Below are positions 1-12,245 of a DNA stretch of 64,000 nucleotides, one piece after another (positions within the stretch are counted from its first letter, which is position 1; every line of letters starts with the position of its first letter). Made by a program: the position numbers and the translations under genes. The notes under the pieces are model-generated. The model was not told the origin of the DNA. It saw nothing but the letters and a program-made list of their open reading frames with translations, and ran no database searches. The DNA comes from Phoronis australis (lineage: Eukaryota > Phoronida > Phoronidae): the NCBI GenBank assembly GCA_002633005.1, contig NMRA01000581.1:34762-98761 (forward strand). Direction: 5' to 3'.

Positions 1-424
1 AAACCAAGGGTGTATATAATGAGTATTGCATAAAACTGTGTCTTTATTTTTTATCCCTAGCCATAACAATTCTTTAACCGCATCACTTGTCTGTAAAATA
101 TACAAGTTTTTTGAGACAACTTCAAACCTTTGTTACCCATTTTCAAGCCTTTTTAATTTTGATACTTTCAGCAATTTTAAACTCAGATTACAGGCTCACG
201 GGTCTGTCAAGCATACTTCTAGCCTAAGGTTGAGGGAACCGTTTTTCTTCTAATAGAAGATATGAAGACTTGGGTCATTTAAAAATTATGGATAATCTTT
301 CTATTGTTTAAGATAAATTACAACTCGTAAGGCACCATCAAAAATGCAATTTTCACAAAAATGGCAGTCATTTGAATTTATAACGACTTGCAACATTTCA
401 AGGCTTGAGTTAAGACTATTCAGT

Positions 425-759
425 CACTGTAAATTCGAAAAATGTAATATATTTTCGTGGTTTTACAATTGATACAAGTAGCAAACCAGTTTCATGAAAT
501 CAACTTGAAGGGACTTCGTGAAGGTTAAGAATTTCCTCACCATGCTCTTTTCCCCAAACATGTATTACCTGTTATTTCCAAACATTCAGTTGTACCAAAC
601 ACTGTGAATTCGGAAATGTAATATATTTTCGTGGTTTTAGCAAAGCAGTTTCATGAAATCAACTTGAAGGGACTTCGTGAAGGTTAAGAATTACCTCACC
701 ATGCTCTTTTCCCCAAACATGTATTACCTGATATTTCCACACATTCAGTTGTACCAAAT
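425..759 (+). repeat. Direct tandem duplication, two units
   Basis: Two adjacent copies (about 425-599 and 600-759) share long identical stretches, including the run around the words cttgaagggacttcgtgaag. The second unit lacks about 15 bases after the shared ttcgtggtttta. No coding potential is evident. It looks like a local non-coding duplication. Confidence 0.85.
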
Positions 760-3160
760 ATTACAACCCCCCATGCCAATCCCCCTCGGGACCTAATTTA
801 ACAAAATGACTTTAAAAATAGCTGTTCCTTTTCAAAGGCTTTGTTCGTTGTCTCCAATATTGAATGTAGGCTTCGACAACAAATCTGCTCTGGATGGGAA
901 GATCTTGTTGGTTAGCTGCAGTCAAATGCTAAAAAACAATTTTTGTCCATTCAGGGACGGTGCAGAAGCGATGCATATCTCCTCTACACGATACAAGCCT
1001 TCAAACCTAAAAACCAAAGGTTACGTGAAAACTGACGTGATAGATTTTCATTTCAACGTGTAATAGATTTCCAGAAGACATATGATAGGGAGTAAACAAA
1101 CAGTCTAATGCAATGGATATTTATCACTCACGTACCCTTTGCCATTGGAATTGGATTGTAATCTTAACTCATTAACCTGTATCGAGTTGACAGCATAAAC
1201 ATTCAGCATTGATTGATGTAACTGTCACTGATAAACTTTTAGAAANATCGTTAAAATAATCACAAACCTTACCTTTGTATGAGGTCGTGCTTACTTCCTC
1301 TCATAGAAGCACCCTTTTTACGCAATCTCAGATTCAGTTGGCACGGCTGTAAGCCATTTCACCATGTATTTAAAGGGCTCGCGAAATCGAGGCTGTTGAT
1401 CTATCACCACTAGTACACGCACGCCCTCTAGTTATTGCAGATTTTCCGAATAGCCCCATTATCCGTGAAGTGTGTTTGGCGGTCACAGTGTGTCTTGTTT
1501 CTAAGTGCAATTGAGTCTGTAGGCGTTTTTTCTTTTGGAGAGGTAGAGTGAATGAATCGTGTTTTGCGAGTTCGATCCCGTGTATTTGAGTCACTAACGG
1601 TGTTTTCAGATACGTGTGTCGCGTTTTTGCGTGCGACTGTGTTCTGTAGTCCGTTAGGCGTGTAGTTTAGGTGCCTTGTTTTTGGCCCCGTTGCCCGCGG
1701 ATTCTGACTAGAGTTCGAGCGGAAAGGAATCCTTTCTGACGGTCAGGAATACTAAACAATTAGATGGGAGTTTATGAGAACATAGGGCTGATACGACTCG
1801 CCAGATTTTCGTTTTTAGTGATTAAACCGGTCGAAAGGTAGCCCAGTATTTAGTAAAATTATCAACTTATTATTATATAACTGTTTAATTATCATTTCTG
1901 GAAAAGTAATGATATATTGTTAAACTGCACGCAAGGTCTCGCCTTCATGTCGTTATGAGACTGTAGGCCACATTGAGCCAAAACATTCGACGAGTTAAAA
2001 TGAATTACAGTATGCTTTGTTTGTTTGTTATGTATTTCATTGAGTAATTTTCAAAATAAAATTCGCTGACTTGTCTGCCATATTTTGTTCCGGCGTACGA
2101 TATTCCACCCACTGTCAAGACGTTTCAAACGCTTTTTACACCTGACTATGTTCAAAGTTTCATGCGCCGTTAGAAGGTATGATAAATTAATCACAAACAG
2201 TTAAGAGTCAACAAAATTTCCAAATTTGTAATACTGATTTGAACGAAACTCCTTTGGCCAACTCTTGCCTTTGCCAATTTTTTCTCCCTTTGCCGGACCA
2301 CATGGGACAATTAAATTGTTGGGCATCTTCATGACATTTGACCTACGTGTGTGTCTTAAAACATCAGCACAGTTGTTGCTGACCTTCGGAGGGGCATGGC
2401 AAAATTTTCTTTTACATCCGTTGCCTTAAACTTCCTAAAATCTTGACAGGTGTACTTGGCCTAGTGAACAAGTCTAATCTGTGACGTGGAGATCCTTGAA
2501 CTAGTGGAAACCTAACGGGCAGTCGGCAAATCAATGTCTTTCTTATGCCCTCTGAAATTGTGGCTATTTCAGTAAATAGTCCACCAATTTTAACATCAAA
2601 GTAGATTAATTTTACTGGCTGAAAAACAACAGGCAGGTTATTTTCTCCAAGTTTTAATTATTAAGGTTTTGTAAATTAGACCGAGTTGTTTCCCACTGCT
2701 TATAACCAGACAAGAAAGCGCTTCAACTCCATGCCAATTGTAACAATAGATCGGCCTTGGGCACGAGAGATTGGAGCCCAAGGCTTTTGGTGTGGTAACT
2801 TACAACTTTGAAAGGGCTTTGGGGGTAAAAAATCATTGAATCATGAAATGTGTGCAAAAGGAGAAATTGAAGACTTTTATTTATGGATCCTACTATGCAT
2901 GGAAATATTTGAAAAAATGAGCAGATCCCCAATATCATTAAAATTTGTGACGCACAAGGTGAGCACATATCAATGCACTGCATTGCTCCTGTTAAATTTA
3001 CATATATATTAGCACCAGTCATGAATCCACTGAAACGAGGTCTGCAACTGATTAATTTGTCAGCATCTGACCCTGACACATAATCTAAACCTACACTGGT
3101 CATAAACACAGTAGCAGTCTGCCTGGCTTCACACTCAATTAAGCATTACCAATTCATTCA
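760..3160. other. Intergenic stretch without recognised gene
   Basis: Only short open frames without family resemblance are present. A single unknown base lies at 1246. The segment 1370-1720 is somewhat richer in CpG than its surroundings, but no exon or promoter could be assigned to it. Confidence 0.5.
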
Positions 3161-3830
3161 AGTCGACTTGACATGTTTGGTGTCATTTATTCAAGCACCA
3201 TCATAAGAAGAGAGAATGTAGACAAAACTAATCACAATTTAAAATATCCTATGCTGGGTTTTACGCCAAGATTGCTCAACGAAAACACAACAAATTGGTG
3301 AATATTACTGTGTTAACTTAAGAATTGTATTAACATTCAAGTCTCTGAAACTGTTGAATATATTTAACCCTAAGGACAAAATTCTTGTGGGTCTACGGTC
3401 CAGGGTAGTGTACAAATTTATCTGTGCTGGATGTGGCTCTAGTTATACAGGCGAAACTGTTGGCCATTTTAAAACCAGGACCACGGAACATCTAAATTCT
3501 GCCAAAGGTTCACATGTAAATATTCACCTACAGAGCTCCAATCATTGTTATCAGCAGTGCTCTTTCAATGACTTTGCAATAATAGACCAGCAGTAACAAC
3601 AAAGGAGCTTAAAATTCGTGGGGCTCTACACATCAGTTGGTGCAAGCCCAATCTCAGTAGGCAACTGGCACACCACAGGTTGTCATTGTTGGTCTAGTTC
3701 ATTGTCACTCCCTGTAACTGACTGTATCTGTGCTTCATTACTTGTTGCTGGGCCTAGCTACGTGGCCACTGTATTCTCTCTTCTGATGATGGTGTTTGAA
3801 TAAATGACACCAAAACATGTCAAGTCGACT
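3161..3830 (+). mobile_element. Penelope-like element remnant with GIY-YIG endonuclease tail and inverted termini
   Basis: From about 3309 the plus strand encodes the C-terminal endonuclease region typical of Penelope-like retroelements: a LRIVLTF-type lead-in, then VVYKFICAGCGSSYTGET and the downstream arginine/histidine stretch KTRTTEH. These are the GIY-YIG signature residues (here SYTG). A stop falls near 3594. The family's usual tail (ELKIRGALHISW, then KPNLSRQ) continues in a shifted frame to about 3700, so the coding part is broken. No reverse transcriptase domain is present, so this is a short 3' remnant. Near-identical inverted sequences of about 60 bases flank it (3161-3222 and 3769-3830), which resembles the pseudo-LTR organisation known for Penelope elements. 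The internal part is only about 550 bases. Confidence 0.85.
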
Positions 3831-4617
3831 TAAAACCATTGTCGTTTTCTTTAATAAATGCTGCTACTTGATATCATGATTACCAATTCAAATTCAAAGT
3901 TACTAACAGACGACCATCAAAGTAAGTTAGGCACAGAATTTGATAAATTGATGTATCCCCACGTCATATTTCATAAAAAAATTCCAATTTTACACGATGA
4001 CATCACAAATGTAAGAGCAGAGTCTCAATTGAACTATGGTGATCATGGGCCTTTATGTTTGTTAAGTAGGTTAAAATTATGATTATAAACAGTGAAAAAT
4101 GATTAGTTAATAGCCTCCTGAAGGGTAACAAACCTAACTACTATTGGAAGAAGTATTTGTTTGCATTAGAGGCATGTGGTCTGTTAAGTTCCATGTACCT
4201 AATGCATTCATAACGCTAAATCGTCGTGAGAGACTGTCCAGAGTTGGTACATGGTGCAACTCGGGACGATCTGGGGACAACAGAAAACCCCAGTTCAACT
4301 GTGAGTCTACACCAATGTGACAAACGAGAGTAGTTCTACTTGCTGCGTCAGCTGCAGGTATGCTTATCTCTTTTATGACACTCAATGTGTGATTGGGCAA
4401 AGCGTTTTCAAAATAATGTGGATAAATCAGCGAAGTGTGAGACCCCTGAAGTCCGTGTCAAGTCCTCACGACAATTCTACGTTATAGGTTTAAACCAGAG
4501 AATAGCTTTTACTAGGAGACCTGCCTTCCATCAGACAATTCATGACACATCCCGCATAATTAAGCCAGTCAAGAGGACATTGCACATGCCACATTAAAGT
4601 TACACAAGTGTTTTTCA
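3831..4617. other. Downstream flank of the C3orf38-like gene
   Basis: No further coding exon is recognised here. Part of this interval is expected to be the 3' untranslated region of the minus-strand gene ending at 4618. I did not find a clear AATAAA signal on the minus strand close to the stop. Confidence 0.4.
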
Positions 4618-7600
4618 TCACGTGAATGGCATCAATGTCAGGCTATTTCCCTCTCCATGTTCCTGTCTTATCAAATCACACTCGCTTCCTCGTTTAATCT
4701 TTAACATGGTAAACTTGATAACCAGTCTCCCAGTTAGCGGATTGTTGACTAGTCCAAAGCACTGTTCGAACACGCCCATAAACTCGTGTTTCCTGTGTAC
4801 AGTGCCCGCCACGGTCACCACAACCAATCCGTGGGCGTCCTTTTTCTCCGCTGAATGTGACGGGTTGAATATCAAGCCCTCATCGCGCACCATTGCCAGA
4901 GAACGATTCACAACATTCTGAGCACCCAAAAAATCATGAGTCTCACAGCTTCCCATGACCTCAATGTTCAAGGAGCAGTCTTCAAAAAAGTGCTGAACAC
5001 CAAATTCCTCTGAGGGTTCATTTCTAACCAATGAATTGTAGGAATTTAGCATGCAATAGTACCAGCTGGTGAACTTTTCAGCAAGCTCCACTGAGGGTAC
5101 CACTTCTGAGCAATGAGGCTTAGTAAGGTGTGACGACTCCGGTGGAGAATAATCAATCCTTATTCTAGATACAGGTGACGATTCAGGAAAGTCAACCTCC
5201 ACCCTCGAAGGCGTTTTTGGTGATGTAAAGTCAAGTTTAAAGTCAGCAGCAGGGGACGGAGGTACTGATGGACGTGCGATCTGCAAAAGAACAGGAAATT
5301 AGATACGTGACCTGAATGCCTGAGTGTTTGTATTCATGGCAAAATTTTTCACTCGCGATATCTGATATACTGAATAATAACCCTATGCACATCCCACACA
5401 TGTTTGTATATGCAGAAGGAGAGTCCTCTTCACTACGAAGCATTGATTAAGTGGTTCGTCAATAGCAGGATATAATCTAACTCATTAACTACAAACCTCC
5501 AAAAATGGACAACACCAAAACTTAAAGAAAGTGTTCTAGATATAACACAGTTGTGTTCAAACTGGCCTGTTGTGATGAAATGAATGTCAAATGACTAGAT
5601 TCAGGCCGTGTAGCATTTGAACAGTTGTCAGGGATACAGTATAAACCTGTAAGGATGGGAGATCTGTGTTACATACAACAGCACGCATTAGTGGCAAGAT
5701 CTCATTCAAACAAACAGTATCTACTGCAGTCACCATGACCAAGTAATTCAAATTACTGCAGCATCAAGAAAACTTCAAGTGCCTTAGAAATTAATCTCGA
5801 AGTGCAACCATGCCAAACCAATCATTGTCTGGCAGAATGATATAATGCAACTGAATTTAATGATGCTAGCATAAACAAACCGACAGATTTCTCGTGTTCG
5901 ATCAAAACACTAGTGACTAGATGTCATGCTAATTTTCCTTTACCAAAGTCATAACTCATAAATAAATAGTAGGATGAGCCACTTGACTTTGCAACATCTA
6001 CAGAAATATTTCAACGAGTTTCCAGAGTTAATTTCGACATAAAGTGGCCATAAACCCGCCTTCCGCCACGAAACCCAAGTTTTGATTTATACCACCGACC
6101 AATTTATATAAAATTGATGTCAATTTGTTCATTAGTCAAATTGCAGATGATTTCAGTATTTTGAAAGAATCAACACATCATCATGCTTCATGAGATCAAG
6201 TCCTGCATTTGGCCTGTCATGGCGTACGTGTCATGGCGTACGTGTCACGGTATACGTGTCATTTTACACGCCCAACATGCATGATCTTGAGGAACAATGA
6301 AATGTCAGGTCTTTGCAAATCCGCTTCTCATCTGAGTCACGACAAATTAAAGTGGCAAATGATTTAAATCAAAGCTTACTTCTTCAACCCAATGACAAAA
6401 TTATCATTAATTTCCATGGGCATGTAATACTTTTTGCTATGAGCCTTTCAATGAAAGGAAGTTAAAATGGCCACCTGCCCAGTATGGCTCAAGTGCAGGC
6501 CTTCGACTGCATACAAAGATTTTATGGTCAGTCATAAATAGTGAAGTCTATAACCAAACCTGCGAACTCCACATTGTTAGTATTTTCTGAACCAGGTCTG
6601 CCTTGGTGGAGTTTGTTGACACATCAATCCCCGTCTCTTTCAAGTACATCAGTAGGCATTCTCTCTTTAGTTTTTGTCTCTTGAGCAGTTGACTGGCACT
6701 GTCAGTGTAGAGTATGATGGCGTCTTCGGCCTCTGAAAATGGTAGCATAAAGGACATAAACGGAGTCTTGAATTGTGAATGACCTGCACACTCAGGTGTT
6801 TATTATGTTGGGTAATTGTCTTATGATTAACGGGCAAGTCAAAGTGGTGTCACACATTCAAAGCCAAGATAAAAACAAAACCTGGGTGATGGTACTAAAA
6901 AGGACCACTTGAGATAAACAAAGTTGTACAAAATCATAACAGTATCAACTCCAAGGCTATGCACACATTAAACACCCAAGATGACAAGAGCCACTTACAC
7001 AGGGTTCCCAGATTTTAAGACCCAGTTTATTGTCAATTATTCAGCAGAGGTACAGGTTTGAATAATGCAGGAACCTTATTACCTACAAGATTCATACTCC
7101 TGCATGCAATCAAACATTTTTCGAACAGCTCCTCAACTGGCCGTTTTAACACTGCTCTCACAAGGGAATATGATGGCATCCTAACATATCCATGTGCAAA
7201 AAGGTACTTATAGCAACATTACTTTGACGATTTTATCAGCCAGTGTGAGGCATAGTTTGCCGAAAAAGCTTCCAGCCCAAGGCGGGCCTATGAGATGGCC
7301 ACCATACTAGGGTCTGTTGAGACTAGTAGTAGTAATAATCTTTATATAAAAGTCGGTCAGGTTTAACAATGAAACATTAGCATAATAAGTGCTAATGATA
7401 GTAATATCCGACAACTTTTAAAAATCTACAAACTGAAACTACAAAAACTTAAAGTATTAATAAAAGTTAACTGGTACGGAAAATAACTCAATCATAAAGA
7501 CAAAAGTACATGCAAGTGTGATAAATTCATTTAAGGCAGTACATGGTCTCATTGCCGATGGCAAGACTGTGGTAGTCTACACAATCTGACATGTTGTAGA

Positions 7601-8720
7601 TGTGCTTCTGGTGAATCATATGAGCCTCTGTTAGCTACTCGCTAACGGGCAATTGCCTATTAGCTGAATGGTTAGCACGCTTGCCGGTTTTATGGGGGTC
7701 GCTGATTCGATCCCCGGGTCGGGTACAGTAATCTTGGCTACTACTACAGTCAAGTGACCTAATTATCGGACGTTTTGGCACATTTTGCATTATATTTAAT
7801 TGAAAATACTACAGACTGTTGTAAATTCTTTGCTGAAATAAAGGCTTACCTTCACGGAATTGTTGTGTTACTATATCTTGTCACCGAAAGCCACATTTAT
7901 GTTCTGACTGATCTTTAAAAAACACAACTAGCAAACCTTCGGAGAACCTAAATATCGGACACCGTGCGTTTCCCTACATGCCACACTGCGGAAAACTGAC
8001 TAACCAAGTAATGGCCGCAGGCACCCTGCAGCCAAATTTCAGCTTGAGTGTTTTGACATATGCTGCTAAAACACAGCTCCATTCGCAACAAAATTTATCC
8101 ACAACATGAAGTCTGATGACGGCGCCAAATCGTTTAGACGAATTAGTGCAGACGACTAAAGCATGTGCAAACTCACTGCAGTTTTTAGTATCTCTTTGGT
8201 TCTTGATATAACACCCGCACGTGCGCGGTCAGGGTTTGACTTGAGTTTAAAAACAAATGAAAAATGGAACGGTGACAAATTGTCAGTTCAACGAGATGGT
8301 TTCATTGTGGAAAAAGATTTTCTTTTCAACTTTTATAACCAATTTATGCGATCGTCCATTTTAGGCCTACTTGGGGGTCTAAATTGCACCCTCTCTCGGT
8401 GAAATCAAAACGAGGCAACGCTGTAAAAAACGAGACGGTGCCGGACATTGAATGCATTACAACGGAACAAAAATTGGTGTCATTTAATTCTCAGATTATT
8501 CTTCAAGTAAGATTTTATGACTTGTCCGATATTTAGGTTCCGTCCGATAATTAGGTACACTATGTGTACAGACAACTCAAAACGAGAGTTGGTCTTTACC
8601 CCGTCTATTCACAGGATCAACAGCTTTTGAGGTTGAAGTATCACATAAGCTATAGATGTCGTCAGTTGAGCATTTCTCTAGAATCTTCCTAAATTCTCTT
8701 TTCTCCGCCTTGGAGAGCAT
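4618..8720 (-). CDS. C3orf38: C3orf38 homologue (DUF4518, NTF2-like fold)
   Basis: Three minus-strand exons join in frame to about 318 residues (human protein about 329): 8720-8600 (start MLSKAEKREF), 6732-6560 and 5280-4618. Junction phases match (1/2, then 0/0) and introns have GT-AG ends. Exon 2 carries the helical family signature AEDAIILYTDSASQLLKR. Exon 3 begins with a Ser/Pro-rich linker, then an NTF2-like domain from about residue 164 with the diagnostic HGLVVVTVAGTVHR and GVFEQCFGLV stretches. I recognise these from vertebrate C3orf38. The biochemical role is poorly defined; the family has been linked to apoptosis regulation, and no catalytic residues are evident. The start was chosen because it is the first ATG and gives the family-like N-terminus in phase with exon 2. 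Intron 1 (6733-8599) holds a tRNA-like SINE and a nested inverted-repeat element. Confidence 0.9.
6217..6262 (+). repeat. 14-bp tandem repeat
   Basis: Three units of tcatggcgtacgtg, the third diverged to tcacggtatacgtg, plus a partial fourth. It lies in intron 2 of the C3orf38-like gene and is CpG- and ACGT-rich compared with its surroundings. Confidence 0.85.
7186..7270 (+). repeat. Fragment of the long-inverted-repeat family seen in PDIA3 intron 1
   Basis: The words gcaaaaaggtacttatagcaac and tgtgaggcatag...ccgaaaaagcttcc match, with substitutions, the right arm of the element at 46701-47690 (around 47517-47590). It is a short diverged copy. Confidence 0.6.
7651..7724 (+). repeat. tRNA-derived SINE head
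   Basis: The sequence has an A-box-like segment (tagctgaatggttagcacg) and a B-box (gattcgatcccc) at tRNA-like spacing, but no convincing cloverleaf. It is most likely the RNA polymerase III promoter part of a SINE lying in intron 1 of the C3orf38-like gene, rather than a working tRNA gene. Confidence 0.6.
7757..8556. mobile_element. Candidate non-autonomous DNA transposon with nested inverted repeats
   Basis: A perfect 16-bp inverted repeat bounds the element: acctaattatcggacg at 7757-7772 and its complement at 8541-8556. A second perfect 15-bp pair (acctaaatatcggac at 7946-7960 and its complement at 8524-8538) is a diverged version of the first. No transposase is encoded inside. No target duplication was evident, so the superfamily is undetermined. 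Confidence 0.6.
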
Positions 8721-10048
8721 GGTCGCTGATTTCTGCTGGGTTTTGTCGATTCTTAGAAAACCATAGTAGTCAATTCAAAACTTCCGGCGTACTACAGAAA
8801 CATACTTTCGATGATTTAATTCGAACGCAAATACGCTTCAGGTCAACTTGAGAGAAACTGTTTCCTTTTTTTGCTAAGTTTTCCCTCTGAGACTTCAACA
8901 GGGGCATTTTTTTCAGTTTGACAAGTAACGAATGTTTGTTTATTTATCTGAGCAGCTAGAGTCCTCATGCGGGAAATATCAGAACTAAAAATCAATGCAG
9001 GCGGACAGTAGCCGCCCTAACGAGGACAAGAAGAAACAAACATTGGATCAAAAATATGATTAACATGGCACATAATAATAAGATGAGTAAACAGATAATG
9101 AAAAAAAATGTTGCAAACAAGGCTGCACATAACTACGAAATATCTCAAATAAGACTATACAGTACATTACAAAAACCGACCTTTCGAAAACGTCACCGCC
9201 GGAAAGTGTACTGAACGCCGGTATTTTCAGAAACTGTGTCTAACTATGATGCAGCATTGTAAAACAAACAATAGCTGCGTTTTTTTAAATAAACAAGTCC
9301 GAAAATACGTCCATGATGGGTGTACTTTTGACTGGACCCATTTTCAGAAATTCCAGGTGCGATATCAACTATAGAAATTGGAACTTGAGATAAAGAGGTA
9401 GCATCCAACTGTGAAAAGAGCAATTGAAGGCGATTCTTCCATCAGGCACACAGTAAATGGTGGATGGCCTTATATTCGGCAGTCACCAGGTGGCGTGTGA
9501 ATTTTATTTACACTGTTTTATTACTCTCGTGGTCTTCTTAGATAACGAAATTTTTATATCTATAAATAGTTTGAAATTGTCGCTGTTCTGGCGTTTGAAA
9601 TTTTTGCTCATCCATTTCCAGTTGAATTATAACAGGCTGTCAGATTAAAAAACTTGAAAATTCAGTTGCAGTCAAACGATATGATCTACTAGTTCGTCCG
9701 TTGCCGGTAATGTTTCTTCTAAAAAAAATTAAAACAGAGACTGGCAAGAGATCTTTTATGTATGCTGCTGCTGCTTAGCCCAGAAATTGAATTTCCAAAC
9801 TTGTTATCAAAAAGTGTGGCTGTAATTTACCTAACCATTCTTACACCTTACTTGTCTTAATTATATCAATTTTCATTATCGTAAGTACACTCACGATTTA
9901 GTTTCATCTGTCTTCGTCCAATTTTCACCATCCTTGGTCATTTATTTATTATCTAAATTCTCAACCTGTATTAATTGTATCCTTGTTACATGTATTTAAT
10001 TATTGTTTTACTATTGTATTATATTACTGTTTTATATTTTGTTGTTGA
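8721..10048. other. Upstream flank of the C3orf38-like gene, no gene recognised
   Basis: The first few hundred bases should contain that gene's promoter and 5' untranslated region on the minus strand, but no specific motif could be defended. The remainder is AT-rich and without conserved coding. Confidence 0.4.
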
Positions 10049-10133
10049 GGGCTCTGTTGGAAAGCAGTGCTGTCACTGAAGAGGCCGCCCTGATTTTAAA
10101 TATCACAATAAATAAATAAATAAATAAATAAAA
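10049..10133 (+). mobile_element. LINE-type 3' tail with (aata)n end
   Basis: The segment ggaaagcagtgctgtcactg followed by tttaaatatcacaataaa and an (aata)n run recurs, with changes, at 49661-49748. A shared non-coding tail ending in a simple repeat is typical of a LINE or LINE-mobilised SINE 3' end. The body upstream is lost or too diverged to read. Confidence 0.65.
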
Positions 10134-10252
10134 GACTAGCGGAAGGTGTTCCTTTAGTGCAGTCATCTCGGCAGCAAACCAATTACACTCTCCAGCTAAG
10201 CTGAGCACATTTTAACAATAGTTTATGTAGCAGTTTTATGGTGATCGTGTAA

Positions 10253-10497
10253 TGCATGCGCGCACCCGGGGGGGGGCTCGGGGGGCTCGAACCCCATTTG
10301 GCGAAGTGGGCAAAAAAGGTCCGCCCCAGAGAGACAAAAAGTCCGAGAAAATGGGACAAAAGTCCACTAAATAAGCGCAAACGCGCACTTCACAGTGGTG
10401 GTCCCGTTTTTTTAGTCCGCCCGCTGTGTTGTTAACCGAAAAACGTCCACGACGTCAAGAATTCGAGCCCCCCCCCAGGCTGGGTGCGCGCATGCAA
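10253..10497. mobile_element. MITE-like element with GC-rich terminal inverted repeats
   Basis: Ends read tgcatgcgcgcaccc on the left and its complement on the right (10483-10497), each followed inward by a long G (or C) run. The interior contains ccccatttggcgaagtgggc. Related pieces occur at 44034-44194 (opposite strand) and 62526-62705. There is no coding capacity, and it is much more GC-rich than its surroundings. Confidence 0.65.
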
Positions 10498-11230
10498 TGT
10501 ACGATGGGTGACGAACTGTGCGGGAACTAGAAACTAGCGTAGTGCATGTAATGGATTTAAACTGGAATATAAACTCGGTGAATTCAGGAATTGCTTTAAT
10601 TTTGTGGTACATGTAAGTCCAAAGCCTTAGTTTTCATAAAGCGTAAACATATCTTGTCGATGATCGAGTGCAGGGCCTGCGGTATCGAGGAGCATTTTCT
10701 TCAAGCTCAAAGTTTACAAATAAGTCGTACTTAAATAGTAGAAATATTTCTGTTTTGTGTTTTGAGAGTTACCTTCACGTTAAATTATCTTTGATGCACC
10801 CGTCATATTATTTTGAGAAACATGGCTTGAATTGTCATGAGGGTGATCTCAGACGGATTTTGAAGTTATATTCTTGTCTCTATTATTGTAGCTTTATTTT
10901 TTATTAGTCCAACCTGTGTCTCCTGTACTTTGTAACTAGTCCGAATGTTCACAAAGAATGCCCACTTAAATCTAGTTTTCGCGCTTTATACGCATTTGTT
11001 TCTGCCATTGTAATTCTCCTTGATGGACAGGGTAGTCCGACGTACTGGAATGCTCTAACTGTTTGTCGTCATTTTAAAATTATAATCTTTTGACATATTT
11101 TCTTTCAGGTGACACTAAAGCTCCGTGAAGTGTGTTTTATTACATTCGGTAATCTTTCCCAGAAATACCACTGAATATATATGGAAGTGCAAAATACGAC
11201 AAAAACGTGTCGAAAGTGTGTACACTCTCC

Positions 11231-11467
11231 AGGGCTTAGAATTTCCCTTTTTTAAGAGAATTTCTTTTTTTTGGTTTCAATTTACTCTTATTTAATTCAA
11301 GTTTCCTCTTTTTTGTCTCATTTTTATCATTGTTTAGATTTTATTATTCCCACAAAAACGTTTAATTCAGTTAAATTTTAGAATCCAAAATTTTTCTTTC
11401 ACACAAGCCTAATTATTTATTTTGTGGAAAATTCCCCTCATTTTTGTCATTGGCCATTCCAAGTCCT
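11231..11467. mobile_element. Short hAT-like non-autonomous element
   Basis: It begins agggcttagaat and ends attccaagtcct, an imperfect 12-bp inverted repeat matching the ends of the 495-bp element at 61800-62294. The interior is pyrimidine-rich. No matching target duplication remains. Confidence 0.5.
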
Positions 11468-12174
11468 GTCTGTTGCTAAATCCCATTCGGTTTCTGGCTC
11501 AATTCCTCATGCCAACGAAGAATTCAGGTACCAGGAGGCATGTGTTTCATGTTCCGACTTCGTCCAATTTTTGCGAAGAATTCGACTTCCGCCTCTATAC
11601 TTCCAGCTTAAATTTAAAAGCGCCTGCCTGATGTGGCGGAGGGTGACAAATGCACTGATTTCACGAAATAAACGGAACATTTGTGAACAAAAGTTATTAA
11701 ATCTAGGGAAAATGCTATAGTTTGGAAGTTACCACCAATTTTGAAACGAATTTTGGATGAGTTGTAGTATGACTTTAATACTCGTTGTGGCGACTAGGAT
11801 GTGACTTGAGATTTTTCCCAGGTCGCCACACACAATTTGAAGTCGAATTGGCGAGCTGCAGGTCGCCAAATCGAGCATTGAGCAACAATTTGTGATAAAA
11901 TGTTATGCAAGACAGATTAAATAGGTAAAGAAACAGTGTTCGTAAAAGTTTGCTGGTAGTGCAAGTGTGCATGTGAGACAAGGCGACTTCAGTAGAATCA
12001 TGTCGCAAAGCTTTGATTTTTCAAACTTCTAATAAGCTATAACTTTTGTTGAAACCCCAGACATCCTACCATTGTGACAAAATCAAAGTGTTGGTCAAAA
12101 AAATTAAAGCTTGGATTGGAATGTAATTTTTATAATGTCAGTTCTTGACCATATGGTCAATAGAGAGTTAAAGT

Positions 12175-12245
12175 AACAAAAAAACAAGACGCTTCGATGT
12201 TTCGACATTCCTGAATATCAGAATCGGGTATAATACATTCAATAA
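12175..12245 (-). repeat. Penelope/SINE-like tail motif
   Basis: On the minus strand a ctgat...gtcgaaacatc arrangement resembles the conserved tail motif of Penelope-like and related retroelements. No coding part accompanies it. This is a weak assignment from pattern only. Confidence 0.3.

Noticed and set aside
2723-3109. 128-codon minus-strand open frame
   Set aside because: No recognisable domain and no supporting exon nearby. It is adjacent to a retroelement remnant.
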